Source of the DNA: Candidatus Micrarchaeota archaeon
Lineage (GTDB): Archaea; Micrarchaeota; Micrarchaeia; Micrarchaeales; Micrarchaeaceae
Direction: 5' to 3'
NCBI GenBank assembly: GCA_028866575.1
Contig: JAGWHU010000001.1
Coordinates: 123,913-187,912 of the forward strand
Length of the DNA: 64,000 nt
The notes beneath the pieces are model-generated. The model searched no databases, was not told where the DNA came from, and saw only the letters and a program-made list of their open reading frames with translations. Shown one piece after another: positions 1-9,371 of the stretch. Positions within the stretch are counted from its first letter, which is position 1; every line of letters starts with the position of its first letter. Position numbers and translations under genes: made by a program.

Positions 1-94
1 TGTACATCAGCCTTTCGTTGGCTATTACCTTTCCATTCTCGACAATGCCTATGCCCAAAGTGTGCGCGCTGCTCTCTATACCTAGAACTGGCAT
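1..94 (-). CDS. kae1: KEOPS complex subunit Kae1/TsaD, N-terminal fragment
   Basis: Only the first 31 codons are present; the gene runs off the left edge. The visible N-terminus contains GIESSAHTLGIGI, the first phosphate-binding strand of the Kae1/TsaD ASKHA-fold ATPase (consensus GIExTAHTxGVGI). The family makes the threonylcarbamoyl group of N6-threonylcarbamoyladenosine on ANN-decoding tRNAs, as the catalytic subunit of KEOPS. Another KEOPS subunit, Cgi121, lies at 61920-62420, so the complex appears present but its genes are scattered. The ATG at 94 is the only sensible start. An AT-rich TATA-like stretch (about 122-131) lies at the right distance for a nearly leaderless transcript. Whether this is Kae1 alone or a Kae1-Bud32 fusion cannot be seen here. 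Confidence 0.85.
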   Translation of the reverse strand, partial: MPVLGIESSAHTLGIGIVENGKVIANERLMY

Positions 95-205
95 TGTATC
101 ATATAATATGGCTTTATGTATCTTTAATAATTTAGGGATTAGTTAGGTATCTGCGATCCATGGGGCAAAGTACCGATACTGCCCATAACCATAAAATATA
201 GATGG

Positions 206-216
206 TATTTAAATAT
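206..216 (+). promoter_or_regulatory. TATA box for rpl29-aIF1
   Basis: TATTTAAATAT is centred about 30 nt upstream of the GTG start of rpl29 at 241. In archaea transcription starts about 25 nt downstream of the box A centre, so the transcript would be leaderless or nearly so. No strong BRE was assigned. Confidence 0.5.
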
Positions 217-240
217 CTTAAAGGTCATAAAAGTACTTAG

Positions 241-447
241 GTGTTTGATATAAAGGTAAAGGACATTAGGGCCCTGTCTGACGATTCGCTGAAGACCACG
301 CTTGGCCAGCTAGTTCTTGAGCTCAACATAGAGAAGAGGAAGAGCGCATCTACTGGTGTTTCAAGCAAGACGGCAAATACTAGGACCGTAAGGCGCACTA
401 TAGCAAGGATAAACACGATACTTAAGGAGAGAGGTGCGAAGGTATAA
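241..447 (+). CDS. rpl29: 50S ribosomal protein L29 (uL29)
   Basis: A 68-residue basic helical protein with the L29 pattern: an N-terminal helix ending in LRxLSxxxL-like residues, a middle LxxLxLELNIEKRK segment and a C-terminal RTVRRTIARINTILKER helix. L29 sits near the polypeptide exit tunnel, where SRP docks. The start is GTG at 241, supported by the TATA box at 206-216. The stop abuts the aIF1 start directly, with no gap, so the two are co-transcribed. In many archaea L29 is followed by SUI1, then Rpp29 and S17; here the latter two are missing and a helicase follows. Confidence 0.93.
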   Translation: MFDIKVKDIRALSDDSLKTTLGQLVLELNIEKRKSASTGVSSKTANTRTVRRTIARINTILKERGAKV

Positions 448-753
448 ATGGCGGAAATCTGTCCCAAATGCGGTTTGCCGACTGATATATGTGTATGCAA
501 CATACTGGACAGGGAGACCGAGACAAAGATAAAGGTCTACACAAAGAAGGCCAAATTTGACAAGTATGTCACTATTGTCGAGGGGATAAACCCGGACGAG
601 ATAGACAGGACCACAAAAAGCCTGAAGCGTATTCTCGCGTGCGGCGGTACGAGCAAGGACAATCTCATAGAATTGCAGGGAGACCACAAGCAAGCTACTA
701 AAAAGGCGCTCATAAGCATAGGATACAAGGAATCCAGCGTCGACATGACGTAA
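448..753 (+). CDS. Translation initiation factor aIF1 (SUI1 family)
   Basis: A 101-residue protein. The N-terminus has a zinc-knuckle-like CPKCGLPTDICVC segment (residues about 5-17). The SUI1 fold follows, with the family signature KSLKRILACGGTSKDNLIELQGDH (KxLKxxxACGGTxKxxxIxLQGDH) in residues about 53-76. aIF1 binds the 30S subunit near the P site and monitors start-codon selection. It begins immediately after the rpl29 stop codon, consistent with translational coupling. The N-terminal Cys4 motif is typical of archaeal SUI1 proteins. Confidence in the family is very high. Confidence 0.95.
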   Translation: MAEICPKCGLPTDICVCNILDRETETKIKVYTKKAKFDKYVTIVEGINPDEIDRTTKSLKRILACGGTSKDNLIELQGDHKQATKKALISIGYKESSVDMT

Positions 754-833
754 CATTCTTTTTTGCAATAATCTGGATTTTGTCAACAGGTAAATAAACT
801 ACCGGCAAAGCCACAGCCATGGCAATGCATTGG

Positions 834-843
834 TATAAATATA
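834..843 (+). promoter_or_regulatory. TATA box for the Hef-like helicase gene
   Basis: TATAAATATA is centred about 26 nt before the ATG at 865. Initiation would fall on or next to that ATG, giving a leaderless mRNA. This spacing is the main reason for choosing 865 over downstream in-frame ATGs. Confidence 0.6.
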
Positions 844-864
844 TGAACCAGCGCATTTTTACTG

Positions 865-2628
865 ATGATAAAAACCCACGAGGCGCAACCCCCGGCATCG
901 CTGCTATCCCTGGTCAGGGGCGACGCCAGCACGGAAGACGACACCTCGCAAAAGGGCAAAGGGTGGTCTGCCCTCGGAGAGCCTGCCAAGCTGATAAAGA
1001 CCGAGGATATGGAATTCAGGGACTACCAGTCCAAGATTATAGCTTCCATATTCTCCGGAAAGAACACGCTGGTCATAGTGCCGACGGGAAAGGGGAAGAC
1101 GGTAATGGAGATCTTTTCTGCAGCAAAGGCCATTTCCGAAGGGAAAAAGGCCCTGTTCGTAGCATCGACAAGGCCGCTTGTGGAGCAGCACTACAACGAA
1201 TCTGCAAATGCATTCAGGGACAACGGGCGCATTGCAATCCTGACGGGGGAGACGCGACGCAAGGATCGTGATGGGCTGTCAAGTAAAGCGGATATTATTA
1301 TTGCAACCCCTGAAACTGTGCTGAACGAGGCGAAGAAGGGAAACCTTAAACTTGATGTATTCGGCATGCTGATTATAGATGAATGCCAGAGGACGCGCGG
1401 AGAATACGCATACACCCACCTTGCAAGGATGTTCAGGAGAAAAGACACACAGATTGTAGCATTCACCGGCTCGCTGAGCAGCAGGACGGCAGTTGCGGAT
1501 AGCATAATAGAGGCACTCGGAATTGAAAACATACAGGTCAGGGAGAAAAGCGACAGCGACATAATGCACTACATGATGCCCGTTAATGTAAGGAAAATCG
1601 TTGTGGAAAAATCAGAGACGATGCTTGCTGTAGAGAAGCGTTTCCAGGGCATGATGAATGTATACTTCGAATCGATGAGAAAGGTGGGCCTTGTGGGCGA
1701 AGACAAGGGCTTCGAGGAAATGCCGCGCGCAGAATTCATGAAGATAAGGTCGGCTGCAAACATGCTTATGGGAAAAGTATATAACAGGGAATTGGAATGG
1801 GACAGGCGCGATGACGCCATTGCAGGCGTGAAAAGCTTCTACAAGCTGATGTATATGTCGCATGCCTACGACCTCCTGGAAACGCAGGGCTTCGGGCCAA
1901 CACTGGATTACCTAAAACAGCTAAAGGGCAAGAAGGGCAAGAGCAAAAGCCTTTCCGAGCTCCTTGAGAACAGCAGCAACCTGAAGGAGGCCGCAAGGAT
2001 CCTGGAGAGGGCATTGGATTCCGGCGAGGAGCATCCCAAGCTCGGCGTCCTGGTGGACTCGATAAAGGCCAATGGCAAAGACAAGGTGATGGTGTTCGTG
2101 CATTACAGGCCCACGGTGAAGATGATAGTAAGAAAGCTGAGGGAGAACGGGATAGAATCAATGCCTTTCATGGGGAAAAAGGAAGGAATAACCGATAAGC
2201 AGCAGAGGCAGACGCTTGAGGATTACTCCAAATCCAAGTTCAAGGTTCTGGTATCGACGCTTATAGGCGAAGAGGGCATAGACATAAAGGCCGAGCCCAG
2301 CTTGGTGATATGCTACGATACGGTTCCCAGCGCCATCAGGAACGTCCAGAGGAAGGGGCGCACCGGCAGGAACATGCCCGGCAACGCGATAATACTGGTG
2401 ACGAAAGGCACCAAGGACGAGGCTTACTACAACATATCCGCGTGGCGCGAGTACAGCATGGAAAGGATCACGAAAAAACTAAGGCATTATTCAGCCCCAG
2501 CTGCAACGACTGAGCCTGCAAGAACAGGAAAAACAGAAACCGCAAACGCGGTTCAGCAAAGCAAGCCAGCAAAGCAGCTTGATCTTTTCGATTTTAGGAG
2601 GCTCGAGACGTTCGAGTATCCCGACTAG
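865..2628 (+). CDS. Hef/FANCM-like superfamily 2 helicase (helicase part only)
   Basis: A 587-residue SF2 helicase. Motif I is PTGKGKT (residues 73-79), motif Ia STRPLVEQH, a TATPETV-like motif Ib (IATPETV), motif II DECQ (172-175), motif III FTGS. The C-terminal RecA domain ends in motif VI VQRKGRTGR. The domain order, the long helical insertion between the RecA domains (about 230-370) and the RKGRTGR motif resemble archaeal Hef and FANCM, which process stalled forks. No C-terminal XPF-type nuclease (ERKxxxD) is present; the protein ends with a short tail. Motif II reads DECQ rather than the usual DEAH. The first about 45 residues are poorly conserved in character, so an internal start is possible, but the TATA spacing favours 865. 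Confidence 0.8.
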   Translation: MIKTHEAQPPASLLSLVRGDASTEDDTSQKGKGWSALGEPAKLIKTEDMEFRDYQSKIIASIFSGKNTLVIVPTGKGKTVMEIFSAAKAISEGKKALFVASTRPLVEQHYNESANAFRDNGRIAILTGETRRKDRDGLSSKADIIIATPETVLNEAKKGNLKLDVFGMLIIDECQRTRGEYAYTHLARMFRRKDTQIVAFTGSLSSRTAVADSIIEALGIENIQVREKSDSDIMHYMMPVNVRKIVVEKSETMLAVEKRFQGMMNVYFESMRKVGLVGEDKGFEEMPRAEFMKIRSAANMLMGKVYNRELEWDRRDDAIAGVKSFYKLMYMSHAYDLLETQGFGPTLDYLKQLKGKKGKSKSLSELLENSSNLKEAARILERALDSGEEHPKLGVLVDSIKANGKDKVMVFVHYRPTVKMIVRKLRENGIESMPFMGKKEGITDKQQRQTLEDYSKSKFKVLVSTLIGEEGIDIKAEPSLVICYDTVPSAIRNVQRKGRTGRNMPGNAIILVTKGTKDEAYYNISAWREYSMERITKKLRHYSAPAATTEPARTGKTETANAVQQSKPAKQLDLFDFRRLETFEYPD

Positions 2629-2752
2629 ATCTGCCACACCAAACAGCATAAATCCTGCTGATGCATAGGAGTCTGAATCCCGAAAGGATAGAGCAACTAT
2701 TTTAATATTTATTGACTATATATATTGTGTACTCATTTTGGTAGAGACTAAC

Positions 2753-4795
2753 ATGGCTAAAACCACCGAAAACGTAAAGATACCTAGCAAGCTCATCGAT
2801 CAGGTCATAGGGCAGAAAAAGGCAGTCGACATAATAAAGAAAGCCGCAAAGCAAAGGAGGAACGTACTGCTGATAGGATCCCCTGGAACCGGAAAGACGA
2901 TGCTGGCGCAGGCAATGGCCGAGCTGCTGCCGCCTACGGAGCTTGAGGACATACTCGTGTACAGGAACTTCAACGACGAAAACGTCCCGATAGTCAAGGC
3001 CGTCAAGACGTATCCGGACCAGAAGTCTCTGGAGAAGCTCGGGGACGGGCAGGGCAGGCTGATACTGCAGAAGGAGCGCATGAAAAACAGGCTAGCTATG
3101 AACAAGGGCAATTCTGCAATAGGGCCAATAGTAACCGTGCTTGTCCTGATCCTCATGGGCCTGACGCTCTTCGGAGTTATAAAGGGATACAACATAATAG
3201 TTGTGGCTGCTGTGATTCTCGGGATAATGGTATTCGGATCCGTCGCGCTGCTCGTAAGCGGGCTTGCCAGAAGGGTAGGGCTCCCGGGAATGTCTGAGGG
3301 CAACGAGCCTAAGCTGATAGTTGACGACTCTGGTCTTACGCATGCCCCGTTCACTGATGCTACAGGAGCCAAAGCAGGAGCTCTGTTCGGAGACGTGCGG
3401 CACGACCCACTGCAATCCGGCGGCCTGGGAACGCCGGCGCATCTTAGGGTAGAGAGCGGGGCCGTCCACAAGGCCAACAAGGGCGTTCTTTTCATTGACG
3501 AGGTGTCAAATCTTGATCCGAGGTCGCAGCAGGAGCTTCTGACTGCACTGCAGGAGAAGAAATACTCGATAACGGGCCAGAGCGAGATGAGCTCAGGCGC
3601 GCTCGTAAAAACGGAGCCGGTGCCCTCCGACTTCATACTTGTCGCAGCAGGAAACGTCCAGGACCTGCAGCGCATGCATCCTGCCCTGAGGTCGAGGATA
3701 AGGGGCTACGGGTACGAGGTGTTCATGGAATCCACGATGGATGACACTGCCGCTAACCGCGCACTGCTCGTGCAGTTCATAGCACAGGAGATAAAGAAGG
3801 ACAAGAAGATACCACAGTTTGAGCAGAGCGCCATAGACGAGATAATAGAGGAGGCTAAGAGGAGGGCAGGCAGGAAGAACAGGCTTACGCTCATACTCAG
3901 GGATCTTGGAGGGCTTGTAAGGGCTGCAGGGGACATAGCAATAGAAAAAAAGAAGAAGCTCGTGACAAAGGAGGACGTGATCGACGCAAAGAACCTCGCG
4001 TCGCCCATAGAATCGCAGATAGTGCTTCAGGAGCTTGAGTTCAGGAAGGACTACAGGGTGTTTACAACCCACGGCTACGCGATAGGCAAGGTCAACGGCC
4101 TGGCTGTTATGGGCAGCAGCTCCACATATGCAGGTGTCGTTATACCCATAGTTTCCGAGGTGGCTCCCGCTGGCTCAAGGTCCGAGGGCAAATTCATACC
4201 AACCGGAAAGCTGGGCAAGGTTGCCAACGAGGCGGTGAAGAACGTAAGCGCGATAATAAAGAAGCACATGGGCAGGGACATAGCCAACTACGACATGCAT
4301 GTACAGTTCCTCCAGATAGAGGGCGTTGAGGGAGACAGCGCAAGCATATCCGTAGCTGTCAGCATAATATCAGCAATGGAGAACGTGCCAATAGACCAAT
4401 CCATAGCTATGACAGGATCATTGTCTGTGAGGGGCGAGGTGCTGCCTGTTGGCGGCGTCACGAGCAAGGTCGAAGCCGCTGTGCAGGCAGGGATAAAGAA
4501 GGTCATAGTCCCTGCAAGCAATGCCGACGACGTGGTCCTGAGCAAGGACAAGCTCAAGGGCGTAGAGATACTGCCGGTAAAGACCCTTGCGGAGGTGCTG
4601 AAATACGCGCTCAAGGACAGCAAGCGCAAGGAGGACATAATAAAGGAGCTCGAGAACTACGAGCTCTCGTCATCAGGCCAGCGTAGGCACGACCACAACG
4701 TCAAGACTGGTGCGCCTGTAGGACAGGAAGGGGAGCCTGCACAAAAACCCAAAGCGAAAAAACACGCAAAACCAAGGGGCAAAAGAGCAAGATGA
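2753..4795 (+). CDS. lonB: Membrane-anchored ATP-dependent protease LonB
   Basis: About 680 residues with the archaeal LonB order. An AAA+ module has Walker A GSPGTGKT near residues 42-49. Two hydrophobic membrane segments are inserted before Walker B (about 120-170). Walker B is LFIDEV. The C-terminal Ser-Lys protease domain has catalytic Ser in EGDSASIS and Lys in [10 protein letters not shown]. LonB is the main membrane-bound quality-control protease of archaea, which lack FtsH. ATG 2753 is chosen; an in-frame TTG at 2738 would add five residues. An AT-rich box (about 2716-2724) fits a leaderless start near 2750. The C-terminus is a basic tail, and the stop overlaps the top6A start by four bases, so the two are translationally coupled. 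Confidence 0.95.
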   Translation: MAKTTENVKIPSKLIDQVIGQKKAVDIIKKAAKQRRNVLLIGSPGTGKTMLAQAMAELLPPTELEDILVYRNFNDENVPIVKAVKTYPDQKSLEKLGDGQGRLILQKERMKNRLAMNKGNSAIGPIVTVLVLILMGLTLFGVIKGYNIIVVAAVILGIMVFGSVALLVSGLARRVGLPGMSEGNEPKLIVDDSGLTHAPFTDATGAKAGALFGDVRHDPLQSGGLGTPAHLRVESGAVHKANKGVLFIDEVSNLDPRSQQELLTALQEKKYSITGQSEMSSGALVKTEPVPSDFILVAAGNVQDLQRMHPALRSRIRGYGYEVFMESTMDDTAANRALLVQFIAQEIKKDKKIPQFEQSAIDEIIEEAKRRAGRKNRLTLILRDLGGLVRAAGDIAIEKKKKLVTKEDVIDAKNLASPIESQIVLQELEFRKDYRVFTTHGYAIGKVNGLAVMGSSSTYAGVVIPIVSEVAPAGSRSEGKFIPTGKLGKVANEAVKNVSAIIKKHMGRDIANYDMHVQFLQIEGVEGDSASISVAVSIISAMENVPIDQSIAMTGSLSVRGEVLPVGGVTSKVEAAVQAGIKKVIVPASNADDVVLSKDKLKGVEILPVKTLAEVLKYALKDSKRKEDIIKELENYELSSSGQRRHDHNVKTGAPVGQEGEPAQKPKAKKHAKPRGKRAR

Positions 4796-5904
4796 AGAAC
4801 CCAAAGCCGAAGGAGAAGGACGCAAAGGCCAGCCTTGAGGAGTTCGGGGAAAAAATAGTAAAGGACATTGAATACAAGAGGAACCCGAAATTCGTGACAA
4901 AGGTAAGGACGAGGTCGAACATAGTATACGACGACAAGAAGGGCTACCTTTCCCTAGGGCCGTCCCAGGAGGAGCGCAACTTCCTGAATACCGCGCAGTC
5001 GAAAAGGTTCATGCAGACCGTCGCAATAGCTTCAAAGTGCCACAAGTTCGTGAAGGAGAACCTGCACACCACTATAAGGGGCCTTTACTACCAGCTCAAG
5101 TACTCCCTGGGAGAAGATGTAGACGAGAACATATTCAACGAGCAGGCGGAGTCGAATCCGATAATAGAGGACCTCGAAGTGGCAATGGACCTTAAGAGGG
5201 AAGACCTGCACCTCAACGCAAACAGGAAGGGCGTGCTAGCCGGGAACGTAAAGATAATGGACACTTTCGGGAACGAGCGCCAGCAGATAGATGCCAGCAA
5301 GATGGGGAGGAGCGGATGGGCCATACCAAGCGACGTGGACAACGACATAGAGTTCATAGACGTCAAGGCTAAGTACGTTCTTGTTGTCGAAAAGGATGCG
5401 CTATGGAACAGGCTAAACGAGGACGGGATATGGAAGAAGGAGAACATGATACTCATATCCCCGCAAGGCCAGGCCGCAAGGGGAACAAGGCGGCTCATAA
5501 GGAAGTTCGCGGACATGGACCTCCCGATATACGTGTTCAACGATGCCGATGCGTGGGGGTGGTACATATACTGGACCATAAAGACCGGCAGCATGAACCT
5601 CGCCTACATAGGCAGCGACATAGCAACCCCCGAAGCGAGGTTCATAGGCGTTACGATGTCGGACATAGAGGAATTCGATTTCCTGAAGAGCCTGACGCTC
5701 AAGGCAACCGAAGTCGACCTTAAGAGGGCCGAGGAGATGCTCTCGTATCCATGGATAAACAAGCACAAGGCCTGGGAGGAGGAGCTGAAAAAGGTGCTGA
5801 AAACTAAGGCGAAGCTGGAATCCGATGCGCTGCAGGGTCCAAAGCTGACGTTCGTTGGCGACTACCTGAAGGAAAAAATAAAGAACAAGGAATTCCTACC
5901 CTGA
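4792..5904 (+). CDS. top6A: DNA topoisomerase VI subunit A (Spo11 homologue)
   Basis: A 370-residue protein. The winged-helix/CAP-like 5Y domain carries the catalytic tyrosine in TTIRGLYYQ (Tyr about 100). The Toprim domain has the catalytic Glu in [11 protein letters not shown] and the acidic pair in [11 protein letters not shown], followed by [11 protein letters not shown]. Topo VI (A2B2) relaxes and decatenates DNA by an ATP-dependent double-strand passage. The canonical Toprim DGDPxG is DADAWG here: both Asp are kept, the Pro is replaced. Subunit B, usually adjacent in archaea, is not in this window; the partner gene is lonB, overlapping by ATGA. The 3' end overlaps the convergent gene at 5896 by nine bases. 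Confidence 0.92.
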   Translation: MKNPKPKEKDAKASLEEFGEKIVKDIEYKRNPKFVTKVRTRSNIVYDDKKGYLSLGPSQEERNFLNTAQSKRFMQTVAIASKCHKFVKENLHTTIRGLYYQLKYSLGEDVDENIFNEQAESNPIIEDLEVAMDLKREDLHLNANRKGVLAGNVKIMDTFGNERQQIDASKMGRSGWAIPSDVDNDIEFIDVKAKYVLVVEKDALWNRLNEDGIWKKENMILISPQGQAARGTRRLIRKFADMDLPIYVFNDADAWGWYIYWTIKTGSMNLAYIGSDIATPEARFIGVTMSDIEEFDFLKSLTLKATEVDLKRAEEMLSYPWINKHKAWEEELKKVLKTKAKLESDALQGPKLTFVGDYLKEKIKNKEFLP

Positions 5905-6723
5905 CTTGTTTATCGTCAGCTTCACGCCGCCAATCCTGGGAACCAGCGCGTTGTACACCCACGCCTGCACGAAAGTTGATGCAAAACCTATTATGAAGTA
6001 CAATATCGGGTACGTTATTATCGCAAATGCCCCTGCCGTGGAGGTGTGCGCGCTCAGTGAAGCGAAATACGCTATCGTCCTGAAGGCCCCTGCTATGAAG
6101 CCTATTATTGCGCCTATGACCGCCTCTATCTTGGCATAGGACATCGGGTCCACGCGACTGAGCTCCCTGCCGTTTAAGGAGAATTTCACCCCGCCTATCT
6201 TCGATGCGACGAAATTGTATACATACACCAATACCACTGCCATTACGAAAAGGCCTACAGCTAGGCATATTGCAAGTATGAATATGCTTGCTACGCCCAA
6301 TGCAGCAAACCTGAGCGACCCTGATGCAAGTCCAACTATCGCCACTATTATCCCTATCAAGGCTCCTACTATGGCACCGCAAGCCGCGAAAACCTTTGCA
6401 GTCGACATCGTGTCTATGCTGTTTAGCCTGCCCCTGTTTTTCCCAAGGTCCAGCCTTATGCTTCCTGTCCTGTAGGAAATTTCATTGTACAGGAAAGCCT
6501 CTATCGCAACAACCATGAATCCCACCACCGCGAGGAACACCGGCAGCGCTATGATTATCGCAGCCCCCCTGAGAAAAGTAGGGAGGTGGGAAGGCCCCAG
6601 TACTCCCGCAAGCGACGCGGCAAACAGGAATATAAAAACCGCAATGACGAAACCGAAAATCAGCTCTATTGCAGCCGCCATCTTGGCAGCAGAGAACGCG
6701 TCTATGTGCTTAAGTTTGTCCAT
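5896..6723 (-). CDS. Membrane protein built of three homologous repeats
   Basis: A 275-residue integral membrane protein of unknown function. It consists of three repeats of about 85-95 residues. Each has a short polar lead (HIDAFSAAK, SIDTMSTAK, RVDPMSYAK), a Gly/Ala-rich membrane segment, a second membrane segment, and a tail of the form YNxxxxxxGGxKxxL (YNEISYRTGSIRLDL, YNFVASKIGGVKFSL, YNALVPRIGGVKLTI). Six membrane segments are predicted in total. The YN..GG.K tail recurs in small archaeal and bacterial DUF-type membrane proteins, but I cannot name the family securely. It lies just upstream of nothing on its own strand except the ATPase at 6734-8050, 10 bp away, so it is the downstream gene of that transcript. 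Confidence 0.7.
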   Translation of the reverse strand: MDKLKHIDAFSAAKMAAAIELIFGFVIAVFIFLFAASLAGVLGPSHLPTFLRGAAIIIALPVFLAVVGFMVVAIEAFLYNEISYRTGSIRLDLGKNRGRLNSIDTMSTAKVFAACGAIVGALIGIIVAIVGLASGSLRFAALGVASIFILAICLAVGLFVMAVVLVYVYNFVASKIGGVKFSLNGRELSRVDPMSYAKIEAVIGAIIGFIAGAFRTIAYFASLSAHTSTAGAFAIITYPILYFIIGFASTFVQAWVYNALVPRIGGVKLTINKSG

Positions 6724-6733
6724 GTAATCAACA

Positions 6734-8050
6734 TCATACGCGCACGGCAGGCTGCACGCCTGTCACGCCAAGGCTTTTGAGCGCCGAGTCTGGATTGTCG
6801 TAGTATTTCTTCACCAGGTCGCTTATGTGGCTTATGCTTCTCTTCCCCTGCTTGTTCAGGGTTTCCAGTATTATTGCCCTTACCCTCTCCTCTGCAAGTA
6901 TCTCGGTTGGGGGTACCCCGAGCAGATTGGCAAGCATGTCCCTGTAGGTTACGCTCGGAAGTATAGGAGAGCCCCTCCTTGTCTTGTAGTCGTATTTGTA
7001 GAGATCTGAGAGCAGCACCTGAGTCTCTATCCCTGAGATTTCCGATATCTGGGTGACCTTCCTGTACGAGGTGTCTGCGTTGTAGAAAGGAGACACCACA
7101 ACCAGCGCGTCTATAACCGGCACTATGTCCATCGGAACGTTCATTGGCGTGTGCTGCAGCCTGTTTACTATGTCCCTCGAGGAGGAGCCGTGTATGGTCC
7201 CCATGGCTATCTTTCCTATGTTCATCGCCGTGATCATGTCGTTGGCCTCGGCGCCCCTCACCTCTCCTATTATTATCAGGTCCGGCCTCATCCTGAGGGC
7301 GTTCTTGACAAGCGCCTCCATGGGTATGTCCTCGCTTGTCTCGAGGTTCACGCAGTTTTCCTGCGTCGAAGTGTTAAGCTCGTACGTCTCCTCTATCGTT
7401 ATTATGCGCTGGTCCGGCCTGAAAAAGGAGAACATCGCATTGAGCAGCGTAGTCTTTCCCGCTGCTGGAACCCCGCCTATGAGCAGGTTTGCGGGCCTCA
7501 CCTTGAGCCCATCAACATACAGCCAGAGCCTTGCAGCTATCTCGTAGTCCATCACGTTTGTGTTTATCAGATCTAGTATGCTCAGCGGCGTCTTCTTCTG
7601 GTTCCTTATCGATATGTTGTAGCCTAGGGGGCTAGAAACGACGTTGGCCCTGCTTCCGTTAGGAAGGTGTATGTCCACTATGTTGCCGCTGTACTTTGAG
7701 TTGGTAAGGTAAAGCTTAAGTTTCGCCACAAACCTGTTCAGGTGATCCCTGTCATCGATCTTGCTTTCTATCTTCATGCTCCCCCTTTTGGAGCTGAATG
7801 CGAATATGTTGGTGGTGTTGTTTATCATTATGTCCTCAATGTCCTCGTCTGCAAGAAGCTCTGCTATCGGGGCGAAATCGCTCATGTCCTCTATAATGGC
7901 GTTAATCTCCGAGTGGCTTATGTCCGGGTAGTGCTTCTTTGCTATGGCCTTTATTATGTCGCTCCTCCTGTCGCCATCGACTATCTCCGAGAACTTGCCC
8001 ACCATCTGCTTTAGTATTTCCTCCTCTGCATTCAGCAGGCGCTTGTCCAT
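6734..8050 (-). CDS. Type II/IV secretion system ATPase (VirB11/GspE/TadA superfamily)
   Basis: A 438-residue RecA-like secretion ATPase. The N-terminal domain contains IAELLADEDIEDIMIN, the usual xxLLxDxxIxEIMVN signature. Walker A is GGVPAAGKTT (about 217-226), the Asp box IITIEETYEL, Walker B DLIIIGEVRGAEA, and the His box GTIHGSSSRD. It would power assembly or retraction of a pilus or archaellum-type machine at the cytoplasmic membrane. It has no TadC/GspF partner next to it; only the three-repeat membrane protein follows. A second, clearly different family member sits in the operon at 32829-34331. The ATG at 8050 follows an AT-rich TATA-like stretch (about 8070-8098 on the plus strand). 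Confidence 0.88.
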   Translation of the reverse strand: MDKRLLNAEEEILKQMVGKFSEIVDGDRRSDIIKAIAKKHYPDISHSEINAIIEDMSDFAPIAELLADEDIEDIMINNTTNIFAFSSKRGSMKIESKIDDRDHLNRFVAKLKLYLTNSKYSGNIVDIHLPNGSRANVVSSPLGYNISIRNQKKTPLSILDLINTNVMDYEIAARLWLYVDGLKVRPANLLIGGVPAAGKTTLLNAMFSFFRPDQRIITIEETYELNTSTQENCVNLETSEDIPMEALVKNALRMRPDLIIIGEVRGAEANDMITAMNIGKIAMGTIHGSSSRDIVNRLQHTPMNVPMDIVPVIDALVVVSPFYNADTSYRKVTQISEISGIETQVLLSDLYKYDYKTRRGSPILPSVTYRDMLANLLGVPPTEILAEERVRAIILETLNKQGKRSISHISDLVKKYYDNPDSALKSLGVTGVQPAVRV

Positions 8051-8114
8051 TGCACCACACTGATACTATAAAATAAGAAAGTATATAAAGATACAGAAGT
8101 GTTCTGGCATATGG

Positions 8115-9194
8115 CTATAGCTTTTCGTATGCCCAGCCGAGCATATGTTCTGTCGTTTCCCAGCTTACGCACGGATCGGTAATCGATACGCCATAACGCA
8201 GCTCAGCAAGGTTCTTTGGTATGTCCTGGCTTCCTTCATTGATGTTGCTTTCCACCATCAGGCCTATGATCGACGGGTTTATCTTTCCTGCATACTGGTT
8301 GATTACGTTGTTCCACACGTATTGCTGCAGTTCGTGTTTTTTCCTCGAATTCGCATGGCTGCAGTCAACCATCACCACTTCTGGGAGCTTCTCCGAGCGC
8401 AGCTTTTCAGCAGCCTGCCGAATGCTGTCATAATCATAGTTTGTCTTTGAATGCCCGCCGCGCAGGACCACATGGCTGTTCGGGTTCCCCGTAGTCCTGA
8501 CTATGCTGGTTATGCCGTCCTCGTTTATCCCGAGGAAGCTGTGCCCATACTGCGTGGCCTTCATTGCATCTATTGCTATTTGCAAACTGCCATCTGTTGC
8601 ATTCTTCAGCCCTACCGGCATAGAAAGCCCGCTCGCCATCTCTCGGTGCGTCTGCGATTCGGTAGTGCGTGCGCCTATCGCAGCCCAGCTGATAAGATCT
8701 GCAGTATACTGCGGAACTATCGGATCAAGGAATTCAGTAGCTGTCGGAAGGCCAATGCCGTTGATCTTGAGCAGTATCCTGCGCGCAAGCCTGAGTCCCT
8801 TCTCTATGTCCTGCGAGCCGTTTAGGTTTGGGTCGTTAATCAGCCCTTTCCAGCCTACTGTAGTGCGCGGCTTCTCAAAGTATACGCGCATTACTATCTC
8901 CATTTTGTCGGAGAATTTTTCACGCAGGCCGTTGAGCCGCGTCGCATAATCAATCGCGCCCGCCTCATCGTGAATCGAGCATGGCCCGGCTATGACAAGA
9001 AGGCGCGGGTCTCTTTTCCCCAAAATCTCTATAATGCGTTTGCGGCTCTTGGCTACTACAGCATCTACTGATTTATCTGTGGGCAAATCCGCTTTCAGCT
9101 CCCTCGGAGATGGTAGACGTATGAACTCCTTTATGTGCAGGTTATCCTGCTTTCCAGTACTGCGCTCCAAATATTTTTCTACCATAAAATACAT
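8115..9194 (-). CDS. 3-deoxy-7-phosphoheptulonate (DAHP) synthase, bacterial class I-alpha type
   Basis: A 359-residue enzyme matching E. coli AroF/AroG/AroH: LVIAGPCSIHD, MRVYFEKPRTTVGWKGLINDP, GARTTESQTHREMASGLSMPVGLKN, VVLRGGHSKTNYD and MVDCSHANSRK are all present. These include the metal-binding Cys, His, Glu and Asp positions and the PEP/E4P-binding loops. It condenses PEP with erythrose 4-phosphate, the first step of the shikimate pathway. No other shikimate genes lie in the window. Most archaea use other enzymes (class I-beta, or the aldolase route), so this full-length bacterial form suggests lateral acquisition. Flanking intergenic DNA is AT-rich on both sides, so it is probably monocistronic. 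An alternative start is the second Met (codon 4). Confidence 0.93.
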   Translation of the reverse strand: MYFMVEKYLERSTGKQDNLHIKEFIRLPSPRELKADLPTDKSVDAVVAKSRKRIIEILGKRDPRLLVIAGPCSIHDEAGAIDYATRLNGLREKFSDKMEIVMRVYFEKPRTTVGWKGLINDPNLNGSQDIEKGLRLARRILLKINGIGLPTATEFLDPIVPQYTADLISWAAIGARTTESQTHREMASGLSMPVGLKNATDGSLQIAIDAMKATQYGHSFLGINEDGITSIVRTTGNPNSHVVLRGGHSKTNYDYDSIRQAAEKLRSEKLPEVVMVDCSHANSRKKHELQQYVWNNVINQYAGKINPSIIGLMVESNINEGSQDIPKNLAELRYGVSITDPCVSWETTEHMLGWAYEKL

Positions 9195-9371
9195 CTGAAT
9201 TATTCAATATGCCCTTTAGACGGTCTTGTACCCTTTAATAGATGCCTGAAAAAACATAAATAACATGTGTTCCATTTTTGCAGAAGAAATGGGCTTATCA
9301 TTGTGCGTACCTAATTTTGGGTCATGGAGGAATAGGCGCACAATTGCATTTGCACCGCCCGAATTTTTACA

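Noticed and set aside
361..786. Minus-strand ORF of 141 codons
   Set aside because: It is a shadow of rpl29 and aIF1.
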